Assembly (NCBI GenBank): GCA_004293485.1
Contig: RDYW01000046.1
Span: 1 to 48,943, forward strand
Length of the DNA stretch: 48,943 nt
Reading direction: 5' to 3'
From: Sphingobacteriales bacterium
GTDB lineage: Bacteria; Bacteroidota; Bacteroidia; Sphingobacteriales; Sphingobacteriaceae
A program made the position numbers and the translations under genes. Positions 18,126 to 28,143 of this stretch are shown here, in pieces. Each line of letters begins with the position of its first letter. The first letter of the stretch is position 1. The notes under the pieces are model-generated. The model had not been told where the DNA came from. It saw only the letters and a list, made by a program, of their open reading frames with translations, and searched no databases.

Positions 18126-19286
18126 TTAAATTAGTTTTACCACTTCGGATTGTGGTGTTATGCTACCATTACTAAAGTTGGTAATTAAATTTAAACCTGG
18201 TTTTTTACCCACGGTTATGCTACCTAAATTATCATCAAACCCCAAAAACTGCGCCCCGTTTAAAGTTGCCCATTGTAATACTTGGGCAAAAGTAAGGTTT
18301 GTAAAATGCTTTAGCAAGGTGCGCATTTCGGTTAGCATACAAAGGGTATGGTTTGATGCCAAGCTATCGGTGCCTAGGGTAAGGTTAAAATTATTATCTA
18401 AAAACTGAGGTATTGGGGGCAATTGGTTTTCGATGTATAGATTTGCATTGGGGCAAAAACACCAGTAAATTTCATCGGATATTTTATTGGCTAATGCAAT
18501 ATCGGCAATATTAGTAAAAGTATTGTGTACCAATAATTTTTTTTGCTGGGTGGGTAAAAGCGGTAAAATTGTTGCAAGCGACGTTTTGTTTTGAGGTTCG
18601 AAACTATCAATATTTATCCCCAAATAATGATACAAATCTAAAAAACTGCCTGTTTTGTTTTGGTACAAAAGGTTTTCTTGCGGGCTTTCTTGGTTGTGTA
18701 TGGTTAATAAATTGGCATTGGTTTGGCAATAGGTATTTAACAAAGCAAACAAGGTTTTAGATACCGTATAAGATGCGTGTGGCACCAGCGATGTTTGGCC
18801 ACTAAAGTTGGATTGTAAGCGTAAAGCATTTGCAAAAATTGTTTCGGCTTTTCCATCATCAAAGCCTAGCATTTCTACAAAAGTATGGTATTTAATATTA
18901 CTTTGGGCTTTAATTTGGGTGGTTAGGGCTGTATTACTAATATCGCCCACAGCTACAATACCATTTTGGTACATTAATTTATCTGCTGTTTCTGCTGCTT
19001 GTAATTGGGCTTCTTCATCAATGTTTCTAAGTGCGAGCACATTTTTTACAAAAGCTATTAAACCCTCGCCTTGGGGTATTTGCTGGTGCAGGTGCGAAAG
19101 TTCGAGATGGCAATGTGCATTTATAAAACCCGGAACTATAGCACCTTTTAGGCGCTGTACATCACCATCGGTATCATTATGCCTATTTATGGATAAAATT
19201 TTACCTTCATTATCAGTTACTACCACAGCATTGGGTAATGGGCTTCCTTTTGGGGTATAAATATAGTCGGCTGTAAATTTCGGCAT
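18126..19286 (-). CDS. Amidohydrolase (cytosine deaminase/aminodeoxyfutalosine deaminase-like)
   Basis: A metal-dependent hydrolase of the amidohydrolase superfamily, about 386 aa from the Met at 19286 (MPKFTADYIYTPKG). I chose that start because family members begin at this strand; an in-frame ATG at 19337 adds 17 unrelated residues. The HxH metal motif is in GFINAHCHLELSHLH, a further metal His in the SLVPHASYTVS region, and the late Asp in LTLGTDSLASNHTL. The substrate is uncertain. The AHCHLELSHL region resembles deaminases of the TrzA/MqnX group. It is first in the minus-strand operon. Confidence 0.75.
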   Translation of the reverse strand: MPKFTADYIYTPKGSPLPNAVVVTDNEGKILSINRHNDTDGDVQRLKGAIVPGFINAHCHLELSHLHQQIPQGEGLIAFVKNVLALRNIDEEAQLQAAETADKLMYQNGIVAVGDISNTALTTQIKAQSNIKYHTFVEMLGFDDGKAETIFANALRLQSNFSGQTSLVPHASYTVSKTLFALLNTYCQTNANLLTIHNQESPQENLLYQNKTGSFLDLYHYLGINIDSFEPQNKTSLATILPLLPTQQKKLLVHNTFTNIADIALANKISDEIYWCFCPNANLYIENQLPPIPQFLDNNFNLTLGTDSLASNHTLCMLTEMRTLLKHFTNLTFAQVLQWATLNGAQFLGFDDNLGSITVGKKPGLNLITNFSNGSITPQSEVVKLI

Positions 19287-19610
19287 ATAAGGTTGTAACT
19301 GATGCATCCGCACAAAGCGAAAGAAATCAAAAATCAAACATCCGAAATTTTAAGGACGAATTTTTATTTTTTTTTTGGCTTTATATTTAGTTTTGTTACA
19401 GCTTCAGTCTTTTTGTTTGTTACTCTGGGCTTAGGGCAGCCTGCATATGGCCTCTTGTTTTTTACTCTAGGCTTCGTACTCTTAAAATTTAGCCCGAAGT
19501 TCGAGGCTGGTAGCCTATAAACCCACCACCCGAAGCCCGTAGCTATTTGCACTTTCCTAAAATATTACAAATATAAATACCTAATTTGCGCCCATACAAA
19601 ATAATAAAAT

Positions 19611-21755
19611 ATGAGTTTAAATGTTTTCAAAAAGTCGATTGACTTAGGCGATGGCCGTATCATTGAAATCGAAACTGGTAAATTGGCTAAACAAGCCGAT
19701 GGTGCAGTAGTGATTAAGCAAGGCGATACCATGTTGTTAGCTACAGTTGTTTCGAATAAAGACGCAAAAGAAGGTGTCGACTTCCTTCCTTTATCAGTAG
19801 ATTATCAAGAAAAATATGCGGCAACAGGCCGCATACCGGGTGGTTTTTTACGCCGCGAGGCTAGGTTATCCGATTACGAGGTTTTAATTTCGAGATTGGT
19901 AGATAGGGCTTTACGTCCTTTGTTCCCCGAAGATTACCATGCCGATACGCAGGTAATGATTTCATTAATATCGGCCGATAAAGATATTATGCCCGATGCT
20001 TTGGCTGGTTTAGCTGCTTCGGCTGCTTTGGCGGTTTCTGATATCCCGTTTAACGGCCCAATATCCGAAGTACGTGTAGCCAAAATTGATGGTAAACTGG
20101 TTATTAACCCAGGCCTTACCGATTTAGCCCGAGCAAGCCTCGAGTTTATAGTGGCAGGTAGCGAAAATGATATTAACATGGTAGAAGGCGAAGCTGACGA
20201 AATACAGGAAGCCGAAATGATAGAAGCCATACAATTTGCCCACGCTGCTATTAAAGTACAGGTGGCTGCACAAAAAGAATTAACGGTGCTTACAGGCAAA
20301 ACGCAAAAACGTACTTATTGCCACGAAAGCAGCAACGAGGAAATGCGGGCTCAAATTTTTGCCAGCACTTACGATAGGGTTTACGCCTTATCAAAAGCTG
20401 GTGGAAGTAAAGATGAGCGTAGCGAAGGTTACAAAGCCATACAAAACGAAGTGGTTTTAGGCTTAGGCGAAGGTGCTTCGGCAAGCGATGTTTTTTTAGC
20501 TAAAAAATATTTTCACGATGTGCAGTACGATGCCGTACGTAACCTTTTGTTAGATGAAGGCATACGTTTAGATGGCCGTAAAACTACCGAAATACGCCCA
20601 ATATGGAGCGAAATTGGTTATTTGCCAGCCGCACACGGTTCATCGGTATTTACCCGTGGCGAAACACAATCGCTTACTTCGGTAACTTTGGGTGCTAAAG
20701 ACGATGAGCAAATGATTGATGGTGCATTTATAAATGGCTACAACAAATTTTTATTGCATTATAATTTCCCAGCTTTTTCTACTGGCGAGGCTAGGCCAAA
20801 TCGTGGTGTGGGGCGTAGAGAAATTGGCCATGGTAATTTAGCTATGCGTTCGCTTAAAAAAGTTTTACCTGCCGATGATGCTAACCCTTACACTATTCGT
20901 ATTGTTTCTGATATTTTAGAATCAAACGGGTCATCGTCAATGGCTACCGTATGTGCGGGTACGTTGGCATTAATGGATGCTGGTATAAAAATTAAAGCCC
21001 CCGTATCGGGTATTGCCATGGGCTTAATATCGGATAGTAAAACAGGTAAATATGCTGTTTTATCTGATATTTTAGGCGACGAAGACCACTTGGGCGATAT
21101 GGATTTTAAAGTTACAGGTACTACAAAAGGTATTGTGGCTTGCCAAATGGATTTAAAAGTTGATGGCCTATCGTACGATGTGCTAAGCGAAGCTTTAAAC
21201 CAAGCTAAAAACGGTAGGTTACATATTTTAGGCGAAATGGCCAAAACCATAACCGAACCACGTGACGATTATAAAGCCCATGCCCCACGTATTGTTAGCT
21301 TACGTATCGATAAAGAATACATTGGCGCAGTAATAGGGCCAGGTGGCAAAATTATTCAAGAAATGCAGCGAGAAACTGGCGCAACAATTTCTATCGAAGA
21401 AAAAGATAACCAAGGTATTGTACAAATTTTTGCTGATAACAAAGCCGCTATTGATGCAGCCGTTACCCGCATTAAAAACATTGCTGCCAAGCCCGAAGTA
21501 GGCGAAGTTTACCATGGCAAGGTAAAATCTATCATGCCTTTTGGTGCTTTTGTAGAAATTATGCCAGGTAAAGATGGCTTGCTACACATATCTGAAATTG
21601 ACTGGAAACGTTACGAAACCATGGACGGTATATTTAAAGTAGGCGACGAAGTAAAAGTAAAATTACTAGAAGTGGATAAACAAGGTAAATTAAAACTTTC
21701 GCGTAAAGCATTATTGCCCCGCCCACCAAAAGAAGAAGCTACACCAGCCGTTTAG
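19611..21755 (+). CDS. pnp: Polyribonucleotide nucleotidyltransferase (PNPase)
   Basis: A 714-aa phosphorolytic 3'-5' exoribonuclease. It has two RNase PH domains (about 1-230 and 310-550; [20 protein letters not shown] and [20 protein letters not shown]) joined by an alpha-helical linker, then a KH domain ([20 protein letters not shown]) and an S1 domain ([20 protein letters not shown]). The trimer degrades mRNA and works with the degradosome. The length is standard. It stands alone, with a strong terminator after it. Confidence 0.98.
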   Translation: MSLNVFKKSIDLGDGRIIEIETGKLAKQADGAVVIKQGDTMLLATVVSNKDAKEGVDFLPLSVDYQEKYAATGRIPGGFLRREARLSDYEVLISRLVDRALRPLFPEDYHADTQVMISLISADKDIMPDALAGLAASAALAVSDIPFNGPISEVRVAKIDGKLVINPGLTDLARASLEFIVAGSENDINMVEGEADEIQEAEMIEAIQFAHAAIKVQVAAQKELTVLTGKTQKRTYCHESSNEEMRAQIFASTYDRVYALSKAGGSKDERSEGYKAIQNEVVLGLGEGASASDVFLAKKYFHDVQYDAVRNLLLDEGIRLDGRKTTEIRPIWSEIGYLPAAHGSSVFTRGETQSLTSVTLGAKDDEQMIDGAFINGYNKFLLHYNFPAFSTGEARPNRGVGRREIGHGNLAMRSLKKVLPADDANPYTIRIVSDILESNGSSSMATVCAGTLALMDAGIKIKAPVSGIAMGLISDSKTGKYAVLSDILGDEDHLGDMDFKVTGTTKGIVACQMDLKVDGLSYDVLSEALNQAKNGRLHILGEMAKTITEPRDDYKAHAPRIVSLRIDKEYIGAVIGPGGKIIQEMQRETGATISIEEKDNQGIVQIFADNKAAIDAAVTRIKNIAAKPEVGEVYHGKVKSIMPFGAFVEIMPGKDGLLHISEIDWKRYETMDGIFKVGDEVKVKLLEVDKQGKLKLSRKALLPRPPKEEATPAV

Positions 21756-21776
21756 TATTTTATATTTTTTTTGAAG

Positions 21777-21815
21777 ATAGCGGTACGAAACTTGATTTTG
21801 TACCGCTATTTTTTT
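21777..21815 (+). terminator. Rho-independent terminator of pnp
   Basis: The arms atagcggtac (21777-21786) and gtaccgctat (21800-21809) pair perfectly. The stem extends inward by a G-T and A-T pairs and is followed by T8. Confidence 0.9.
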
Positions 21816-21883
21816 GGAGTGAAAGAAATGAAATGATAAAAAATGAAATATTTTTTATCATAATTTTTTAATTAATAAATTAT

Positions 21884-21963
21884 TTGAGCGTTTTTACACG
21901 CTGTCTGCTATATCTTTTTGGCCCCAAAAAGCCAAAAAGGATGCCGCTACCATCGTTAACGCA
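21884..21963 (-). repeat. Dispersed structured repeat, copy 2 (80 bp)
   Basis: Read on the minus strand it begins tgcgttaacgat..cggcatcctttt and ends aaaagatatag..agcgtgtaaaaacgctcaa, the same termini as copy 1 at 7396-7525. The variable centre is shorter: 9-base arms (ctttttggc/gccaaaaag) around an 8-base loop, unrelated to copy 1's 25-base arms. Both copies sit just after a terminator in an intergenic region. Confidence 0.7.
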
Positions 21964-22167
21964 ACACAAATTTAAAACAAACCTTTGTTAGATAATACTT
22001 TTAAAATAACCTTGCTTGTATTTTTTAAAACGTCCTAATAAATAGCAATATCAAGCATAAGCCATTATTGCCAAGTTATAGGATATAAAATATTTTAATT
22101 CGTTAACATAAATGTATAAAAATTAAAAATGCTGTTTTAATTTTTATATTTTTCTTATTTTGCCACA

Positions 22168-23517
22168 ATGCAAACTTTCGAGCTCAGTAAATCCGACATA
22201 CACAAAATAAAGCAAGCACTCGAAGGCGAAGAAATAGAATTGTTGGAACTATTGCGAGATTATCATGCCTCGCAAATTGCTATCCTTTTTCAAAGCTTAC
22301 CCATACAATCGCAAACGCGAATTATCAATTTACTTTCGGCCGAAATAGCATCGGATGTAATTGCCGAAATGGATGCCGAATCGCATCCCGAAGATTTGCT
22401 ATTAAACCTGCATCCCGGTAAACGGCAAGAAATTGTAGAAGAGCTTGATTATGATGATGCTACCGATATTATATCGCAATTAAACGAAGCCGAACAACAA
22501 GAAATACTCGAAGATTTAGATACCGAAGATGCTACCGAAATACGTAACCTTTTAACCTACCACGAAGATACCGCTGGCGGTATTATGAATACCGAGGTAA
22601 TAAAAGTGAATTTGATGATGTCGAAAAAAAAGGCCATCGACCAAATTATTATCCAAAGCGAAGAGATGGAAGAGTTTTATACCATTTATGTGGTAGATGA
22701 TGAAGATACTTTGCAGGGGATTGTATCGCTAAAAGACATTATAAAATCGAACACCAATGCCCGCATAGCCGATTTAATTAACCACGAATTTGTATATGTA
22801 ACCGCCGATACCGACCAAGAGGAAGTAGCCGACCTTATATCGCAATACAACCTTACCAGCATACCCGTAGTTGATAACCAAATGAAACTACTAGGTCGTG
22901 TAACTTTTGATGACGTGATAGACGTTATGGAGGAAGAAAACACCGAAGATATGTTGAAAATTGCTGGCGTATCCGAAGATGAAGAACTTAGCGGTAACTG
23001 GAAAGAAGCCGTAAAATCCCGTTTACCTTGGCTGGTGGTTAACTTAGGGACGGCTTTTTTAGCCTCGTCGGTAATTAGAAGTTTCGAAACCACCTTAACC
23101 GCTTTACCCGTTATTACCTGTTATATGACCATTATTGCAGGCATGGGTGGTAACGCGGCCACGCAGGCATTGGCCGTTACCGTAAGGCGTATTACACTAA
23201 GCGATTTAACCGATAACCAGTCGTATAAAACGGTATTGAAAGAATTTACCGTAGGTTTAATAAATGGTGCAACCACAGGCTTTATTATATTTTTATTTGC
23301 CTTATTTTATGATGCAAACCCTATGCTAGGCTTAGTAATTTTTATGGCTATGACGGGTAATTTAATTATTGCTGGCGTAACAGGTACAGGTATTCCCTTG
23401 ATATTAAAACGAGTAGGTATCGACCCTGCCATTGCATCCTCTATCATTATTACTACTTTTACTGATGTTTTTGGCTTTTTACTACTGCTGGGTTTGGCCT
23501 CCAAATTATTGTTATAA
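22168..23517 (+). CDS. mgtE: Magnesium transporter MgtE
   Basis: A 449-aa Mg2+ channel. The acidic N domain (about 1-130, helical repeats such as LHPGKRQEIVEELDYDDATD) and a CBS pair (about 135-255, TIYVVDDEDTLQGIVSLKD) form the Mg2+-sensing gate. Five transmembrane helices follow from about 280 to the end (AGMGGNAATQALAVTVRRI, GVTGTGIPLILKRVGIDPA). All domains are complete. Confidence 0.95.
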   Translation: MQTFELSKSDIHKIKQALEGEEIELLELLRDYHASQIAILFQSLPIQSQTRIINLLSAEIASDVIAEMDAESHPEDLLLNLHPGKRQEIVEELDYDDATDIISQLNEAEQQEILEDLDTEDATEIRNLLTYHEDTAGGIMNTEVIKVNLMMSKKKAIDQIIIQSEEMEEFYTIYVVDDEDTLQGIVSLKDIIKSNTNARIADLINHEFVYVTADTDQEEVADLISQYNLTSIPVVDNQMKLLGRVTFDDVIDVMEEENTEDMLKIAGVSEDEELSGNWKEAVKSRLPWLVVNLGTAFLASSVIRSFETTLTALPVITCYMTIIAGMGGNAATQALAVTVRRITLSDLTDNQSYKTVLKEFTVGLINGATTGFIIFLFALFYDANPMLGLVIFMAMTGNLIIAGVTGTGIPLILKRVGIDPAIASSIIITTFTDVFGFLLLLGLASKLLL

Positions 23518-23557
23518 AATCGGCGAAAGCCAACATATATTTATTTAAAAAATTAAA

Positions 23558-24544
23558 ATGATTACAAAACACAACTGGACAAACGAGGAGATTTCTGAAA
23601 TATATAACCGCCCTTTTTTAGATTTAGTTTACCAAGCCGCAAGCGTACACAGAGAAAATAAAGATTATGCCGAAGTGCAAATAAGCTCGTTAATATCTAT
23701 TAAAACAGGGGGTTGTCCCGAGGATTGCTCGTACTGCCCGCAAGCTGCCCGTTACCATACCGATATAGAAGTACAAAGTATGATGAAGGTAGAAGAAGTA
23801 GTAGCAACGGCTCAAAAAGCTAAAGATGGTGGCGCATCTCGCCTGTGTATGGGTGCCGCCTGGCGTGAGGTGCGTGATAACCGCGATTTTGATAAAGTAA
23901 TAGATATGGTAAAGGCTGTAAACCTGATGGATATGGAGGTTTGCTGTACCCTTGGGATGCTAAATGCCCACCAAGCCCAACGCCTCGCCGATGCTGGTTT
24001 ATATGCTTACAACCATAATTTAGATACATCCGAAGAAGATTATAGCCGCATTATAAGTACCCGTACTTACGATGATAGGTTAAATACCATCGAAAATGTA
24101 CGCAAAGCCAACCTTACCGTATGCAGTGGAGGTATTATTGGACTGGGCGAAACCATGGAAGATAGGGTATCGATGTTACGGGTATTGGCCAATATGGCGC
24201 AACATCCCGAGTCTGTACCGGTAAATGCTTTGGTACCTGTAAAAGGTACGCCGTTAGAGAACCAACCACGTGTACCTATATGGGATATGGTGCGTATGAT
24301 AGCTACTGCCCGTATTATAATGCCAAAAACAGCAGTACGTTTATCAGCCGGGCGAAACGAAATGAGCGTGATAGAACAAGCCTTATGTTTTATGGCTGGG
24401 GCTAATTCTATTTTTGCTGGCGATAAATTACTTACCACTCCTAATCCAGATTTTGCCGACGATATGGCGATGTTTGAGTTGCTGGGTTTAAGTACCAGGA
24501 AGGCGTTTAAAAATGGTAGGGGGGAAATGGTGGAAACAAATTGA
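23558..24544 (+). CDS. bioB: Biotin synthase
   Basis: A 328-aa radical-SAM enzyme converting dethiobiotin to biotin. The CxxxCxxC motif for the 4Fe-4S cluster is C53, C57 and C60 ([10 protein letters not shown]). Other conserved parts are [27 protein letters not shown] (cluster ligands of the second, 2Fe-2S site), [15 protein letters not shown] and RLSAGRNEM. No other bio gene is adjacent. Its 3' end runs directly into the REP/RAYT region, with the first REP hairpin 30 bases after the stop. Confidence 0.97.
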   Translation: MITKHNWTNEEISEIYNRPFLDLVYQAASVHRENKDYAEVQISSLISIKTGGCPEDCSYCPQAARYHTDIEVQSMMKVEEVVATAQKAKDGGASRLCMGAAWREVRDNRDFDKVIDMVKAVNLMDMEVCCTLGMLNAHQAQRLADAGLYAYNHNLDTSEEDYSRIISTRTYDDRLNTIENVRKANLTVCSGGIIGLGETMEDRVSMLRVLANMAQHPESVPVNALVPVKGTPLENQPRVPIWDMVRMIATARIIMPKTAVRLSAGRNEMSVIEQALCFMAGANSIFAGDKLLTTPNPDFADDMAMFELLGLSTRKAFKNGRGEMVETN

Positions 24545-24573
24545 GGACTAAAGCAGTGTTTTTAGAGAGAAAG

Positions 24574-24633
24574 TGGTGCGTGTCCCCACGCACCACGGCG
24601 GTCTTTAGCCTTGGTGCGTGTCCCCACGCACCA
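24574..24633. repeat. REP hairpin pair upstream of the RAYT gene
   Basis: Two identical 22-base palindromes (24574-24595 and 24612-24633) have 9-bp stems tggtgcgtg/cacgcacca and loop tccc. The first is preceded by gagaaag and followed by cggcggt; the second is followed by aataaaaaa. The same unit recurs after the RAYT gene at 25236-25305. Confidence 0.88.
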
Positions 24634-24651
24634 ATAAAAAAACATCATAAT

Positions 24652-25212
24652 ATGGAAACAAACCAATTTGAATACAAGCGTAAATCATATATAAAAACAG
24701 GAGAAATATATTTTTTTACAGCTACCATAAATAAATGGCAACGTTTGTTATGGAAAGATGACTATAAAAATATTGTTGTTAATTGTTTAAAATATTTAAG
24801 CGAAGCAGGTTTGATAGATGTATTTGCTTTTGTAATAATGCCCAATCACATTCATTTAATATGGCGCATAAACGCATTTAATGGAAAAGAAACAGCGCAA
24901 GGTTCGTTTTTAAAATATACGGCACACGCTTTTAAAAAAATGTTAAAAGCAGAAAGTGCCGATGATCTAACAAAATATGCTGTAAACGCATCAAACAAGA
25001 GTTACGAGTTTTGGCAACGAGACTCATTAGCTATACATTTATACACCAGAGAGGTTGCTTACCAAAAATTAGATTACATCCATAATAACCCAATGGGTAA
25101 ACATTGGAATTTAGTAACACACCCTAACGATTATGTATATTCATCGGCTAAATATTACGAAACAGGGGAAACACATTTTTCCTTTTTAAAAGATTTAAGA
25201 AATGAGTTTTAA
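24652..25212 (+). CDS. REP-associated tyrosine transposase (RAYT)
   Basis: A 186-aa HUH-type Y1 transposase domain protein. I place the start at 24652 (METNQFEYKRKSYIK), because the in-frame extension upstream to 24541 only translates the REP hairpins. The HUH motif is H66/H68 in VIMPNHIHLIWR. The catalytic tyrosine is probably Y142 in KLDYIHNNP. Family proteins act on single-stranded REP hairpins, and here four REPs flank the gene. Bacteroidota often carry such single-copy domesticated genes. It is inserted between bioB and a metallophosphoesterase gene. Confidence 0.9.
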   Translation: METNQFEYKRKSYIKTGEIYFFTATINKWQRLLWKDDYKNIVVNCLKYLSEAGLIDVFAFVIMPNHIHLIWRINAFNGKETAQGSFLKYTAHAFKKMLKAESADDLTKYAVNASNKSYEFWQRDSLAIHLYTREVAYQKLDYIHNNPMGKHWNLVTHPNDYVYSSAKYYETGETHFSFLKDLRNEF

Positions 25213-25235
25213 TGGAAATGTATGCGTTGGAAAGG

Positions 25236-25305
25236 TGGTGCGTGAGGACACGCACCACGGCGGTGGTGTTTTTAATGAGAAAGTGGTGCGTGTCCCCACG
25301 CACCA
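25236..25305. repeat. REP hairpin pair downstream of the RAYT gene
   Basis: Two 22-base palindromes lie at 25236-25257 (loop agga) and 25284-25305 (loop tccc) with the same 9-bp stems as the upstream pair. The first is followed by cggcggt and the second by aataaaaaa, repeating the upstream order. A decayed half-hairpin (cgtgg/ccacg) follows at about 25329-25346. Confidence 0.88.
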
Positions 25306-25379
25306 ATAAAAAAATTTATACATTTCTTCGTGGAAACGTACCACGGCTGCAATATAATTTAATATAAAATTTAAACATA

Positions 25380-26633
25380 ATGGGGCGTATTATTCCTTTG
25401 ATTATCACAACTATTACATTGCTTGTATTTGACTTATACATTTACAAAGCCATAACAAGCATTTACCCACAATGGCCACAAAAAAAGAAGCGTATTTTTA
25501 ATGTGCTATGGTGGGGCTATACCATTTTACTTATTTTAGGTGCTTTTGTAAGTATTTACGTAAATATTAGGTTGGGTACCCGAACAATTTTATTGGTTGC
25601 TTTTTTTATAACTTTTGTAAGTAAGTTTTTCTTTATCCCTATTTTATTGGTTGATGATATAAGAAGATTAATTGTATGGATTAAACGAAAAATAAATGTA
25701 AAAAATACGCAAGCTATAGCAGCAGAAAACCCCATAAGCAGGTCGGCTTTTTTGGTTAAAAGTGGTATGGCCGTGGCCGCAATACCTTTTGCTACTTTAA
25801 GTTACGGCATAGTTTCGGGAGCTTACGATTATAGGGTAAAGCACCATACCTTGTACTTACCTAACTTGCCTAAAGCATTTGATGGTATTAAGCTAGGACA
25901 AATATCCGATATTCATTCTGGTTCGTTTTACAATAAAAAGGCAGTTGCTGGTGGTATAAATTTACTGTTGAAAGAAAAACCTGATTTTATTTTTTTTACT
26001 GGCGATTTGGTAAATAACCGGGCCGAAGAAATGCGAGATTACCAAGATATTTTTTCGAAAGTTAAAGCTCCGCTAGGTGTTTTTTCAACTTTAGGTAACC
26101 ACGATTACGGCATGTACGAAAAATGGGAAAGCGAAAAAGCTCGCTTAAAAAACTTGGCCAATATTATTAAAACGCATGAGCTAATGGGCTGGGATTTGCT
26201 GATGAACCAAAACCGTAGCCTAAAAGTGGATGGCCAAGAAATAGGTATTTTGGGTATCGAAAATTGGGGTGCGGGGCGTTTTCCAAAATATGGAAAAATG
26301 ACTGAAGCCATTAAAAACACCGACCATTATCCTGTAAAGCTACTCCTATCACACGACCCATCGCACTGGCAAGCACAAATATTACCTCATTATCCGCAAA
26401 TTGATGCCGTATTTGCAGGCCACACCCACGGGGCACAGTTTGGGGTTGAGCTACCTAATTTTAAATGGAGCCCTGTACAATATATTTATAATGAGTGGGA
26501 TGGCTTGTACCAGCAAGGTAAGCAACAATTGTATGTAAACGTAGGTTTTGGTTTTATTGGTTACCCAGGCAGAGTAGGTATATTTCCCGAAATTACCGTT
26601 TTTACACTTAAAGCATCCGAAAAACCCGCCTAA
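25380..26633 (+). CDS. Membrane-anchored metallophosphoesterase
   Basis: A 417-aa protein with three to four N-terminal transmembrane helices (about 4-110) and a further hydrophobic segment near 135, then a calcineurin-like phosphoesterase domain (about 165-410). The metal motifs are complete: GQISDIHSG, FTGDLVNNRAEE, LGNHDYG and AGHTHGAQ. It resembles the YkuE/YaeI family that hydrolyses lipid-linked phosphoesters such as UDP-diacylglucosamine, but the substrate is inferred. The next gene starts 25 bases downstream. Confidence 0.88.
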   Translation: MGRIIPLIITTITLLVFDLYIYKAITSIYPQWPQKKKRIFNVLWWGYTILLILGAFVSIYVNIRLGTRTILLVAFFITFVSKFFFIPILLVDDIRRLIVWIKRKINVKNTQAIAAENPISRSAFLVKSGMAVAAIPFATLSYGIVSGAYDYRVKHHTLYLPNLPKAFDGIKLGQISDIHSGSFYNKKAVAGGINLLLKEKPDFIFFTGDLVNNRAEEMRDYQDIFSKVKAPLGVFSTLGNHDYGMYEKWESEKARLKNLANIIKTHELMGWDLLMNQNRSLKVDGQEIGILGIENWGAGRFPKYGKMTEAIKNTDHYPVKLLLSHDPSHWQAQILPHYPQIDAVFAGHTHGAQFGVELPNFKWSPVQYIYNEWDGLYQQGKQQLYVNVGFGFIGYPGRVGIFPEITVFTLKASEKPA

Positions 26634-26658
26634 TAGTTTTAAAACCGATAGGTATTTA

Positions 26659-27525
26659 ATGAGAAAATTATTTTATAAAGCTTTAAATTTTACCCTATTT
26701 GGTAATGTTTTTATCGCATTATGTGCACTTGCCCAAGCTTTACTAACCTATACCCTACTTGGTTTAGCCCCATCATACACACTTTGTGCATTCTTATTTT
26801 TGGCAACCCTATGCATGTATAATTGCAGCCTTTTATTTTATAAGCCCTTCGGTTTTAAAACTTCGGAACATAAACGCATACGCTGGTTTTTTGCTCATCA
26901 ACAATTAAATATTTTGATAACCTTAACTGCTAGCTTGACATTGATACCCTTATTTTTTACGCTAACTTTAATTGTGCAAGTATTTATATTTTTTTTGGCT
27001 ATTGTTTCAATAGCGTATTTATTACCTGTAATTAAAGTGCAAAATCAATCTTTTTCGTTACGCAGTATTGTTGGTCTTAAACTATTTTTAATAGCCGCAG
27101 TATGGGTGTTAAGCGTAAATTTATTACCCCTGTTACAAAGCCAAACAAGCATCCCCAAAAGGGAAACTATACTGTTATTGTTGCCGCAATTTATATTTTT
27201 TATGGTTATTGCTTTACAGTTTGATGTTAGAGATATACACTACGACGGTGTACAGCATCTCAAAACTATCCCCACCAAGTATGGTTTAAAAAAAACGCTA
27301 AAAATATCTGTTTTTTTGATTATTGTAGGTATTTTAATACTTTTTAGCTTAAATTATAAAGAATTTGGTAGTTACATTTTCGCAAATTTAGTAAGCCATT
27401 TGGTACTTGCTTGTTTGATACTTAAACCCACTTTTAAAAATCATCCGAGTTATTATTTTTTTTTAGATGGGATGTTAATTTTACAATATTTGTTTGTAAT
27501 GGTATTTAGAGTGTTTGCTTATTAA
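26659..27525 (+). CDS. UbiA-like membrane protein
   Basis: A 288-aa protein with about eight transmembrane helices. The loop ALQFDVRDIHYDGVQHLKTI matches the second Asp-rich motif of UbiA-family prenyltransferases (DxxxD form). The first motif (NDxxDxxxD) is not seen; the corresponding region reads MYNCSLLFYK. It may have lost prenyl-diphosphate chemistry or be a divergent Bacteroidota subgroup. No quinone genes are adjacent. Confidence 0.6.
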   Translation: MRKLFYKALNFTLFGNVFIALCALAQALLTYTLLGLAPSYTLCAFLFLATLCMYNCSLLFYKPFGFKTSEHKRIRWFFAHQQLNILITLTASLTLIPLFFTLTLIVQVFIFFLAIVSIAYLLPVIKVQNQSFSLRSIVGLKLFLIAAVWVLSVNLLPLLQSQTSIPKRETILLLLPQFIFFMVIALQFDVRDIHYDGVQHLKTIPTKYGLKKTLKISVFLIIVGILILFSLNYKEFGSYIFANLVSHLVLACLILKPTFKNHPSYYFFLDGMLILQYLFVMVFRVFAY

Positions 27526-27560
27526 AAAAACAATTATATGGTGGTTTTTTATGCCTTAAC

Positions 27561-28124
27561 TTACAAAAGTCCCATTTGTTGCAATACGCTGTACAGTTTT
27601 TGGGTAGGTAAACCCATTACATTGGAATAACTGCCTATTATTTTTTCGATGGCTACTAAGCCCATCCATTCTTGTATGCCGTAAGCACCAGCTTTATCAT
27701 AGGGTTTGAAATTATTTATGTAATCTAAAATTTGTTGGTTGGTAAGTATTTTAAAATACACTTCGGTAGTATCGCTATAAGTATAAATTTGGGCATTATG
27801 TACTATACTAAAGGCAGTTATCACTTGGTGCATATTGCCACTAAGTTTTTTTAGCATGTCAAAAGCATGTTGTGCATTTGTGGGCTTACCTAAAATTTGG
27901 TTGTTAATAATTACTATAGTATCGGCGGTTAAAATTATACCATCGGCTTGTGGTTCAAAGGCTTTTGCTTTAATAACCGATAGGTAAGCGGCCACCTCGT
28001 TAAGCGCTAAGTTTTGGGGATAGCTTTCGTTTACCTCTTTTAGTAGCAGGGTATAAGGTAAGCCCATAAGGGTTAATAATTCTTGCCGGCGTGGTGATTT
28101 TGAAGCGAGGTAAATTTTTGTCAT
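27561..28124 (-). CDS. maf: Maf-family nucleoside triphosphate pyrophosphatase
   Basis: A 187-aa Maf/YhdE-type enzyme that hydrolyses non-canonical or methylated NTPs, and dTTP/UTP in some subgroups. The start at 28124 gives the conserved N-terminus MTKIYLASKSPRRQELL. A longer frame to 28169 would overlap the HAD gene and adds non-conserved residues. Further motifs are ILTADTIV, LGKP and PYDKAGAYGIQ. It follows kdsC by 19 bases on the minus strand. Confidence 0.92.
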   Translation of the reverse strand: MTKIYLASKSPRRQELLTLMGLPYTLLLKEVNESYPQNLALNEVAAYLSVIKAKAFEPQADGIILTADTIVIINNQILGKPTNAQHAFDMLKKLSGNMHQVITAFSIVHNAQIYTYSDTTEVYFKILTNQQILDYINNFKPYDKAGAYGIQEWMGLVAIEKIIGSYSNVMGLPTQKLYSVLQQMGLL

Positions 28125-28143
28125 TTTTTTGGAATTGTATAAG

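Larger units (their letters stand above)
21756..22167. other. Intergenic region pnp-mgtE
   Basis: These 412 bases hold the pnp terminator (21777-21815), the second copy of the dispersed repeat (21884-21963) and about 200 AT-rich bases before mgtE. I recognise no M-box-like Mg2+ riboswitch, but could not fold the leader. Confidence 0.55.

Noticed and set aside
19302-19520. Small plus-strand frame with hydrophobic segment overlapping the amidohydrolase start
   Set aside because: It overlaps an obvious gene start on the other strand, has low-complexity Phe/Lys runs and no promoter. The 19338-19610 gap contains only a short imperfect direct repeat (ttactctgggctt/ttactctaggctt).
20290-20484. Antisense open frames inside pnp and other strongly coding genes
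   Set aside because: They are shadows of well-supported genes on the opposite strand, with no starts, motifs or conserved features of their own.
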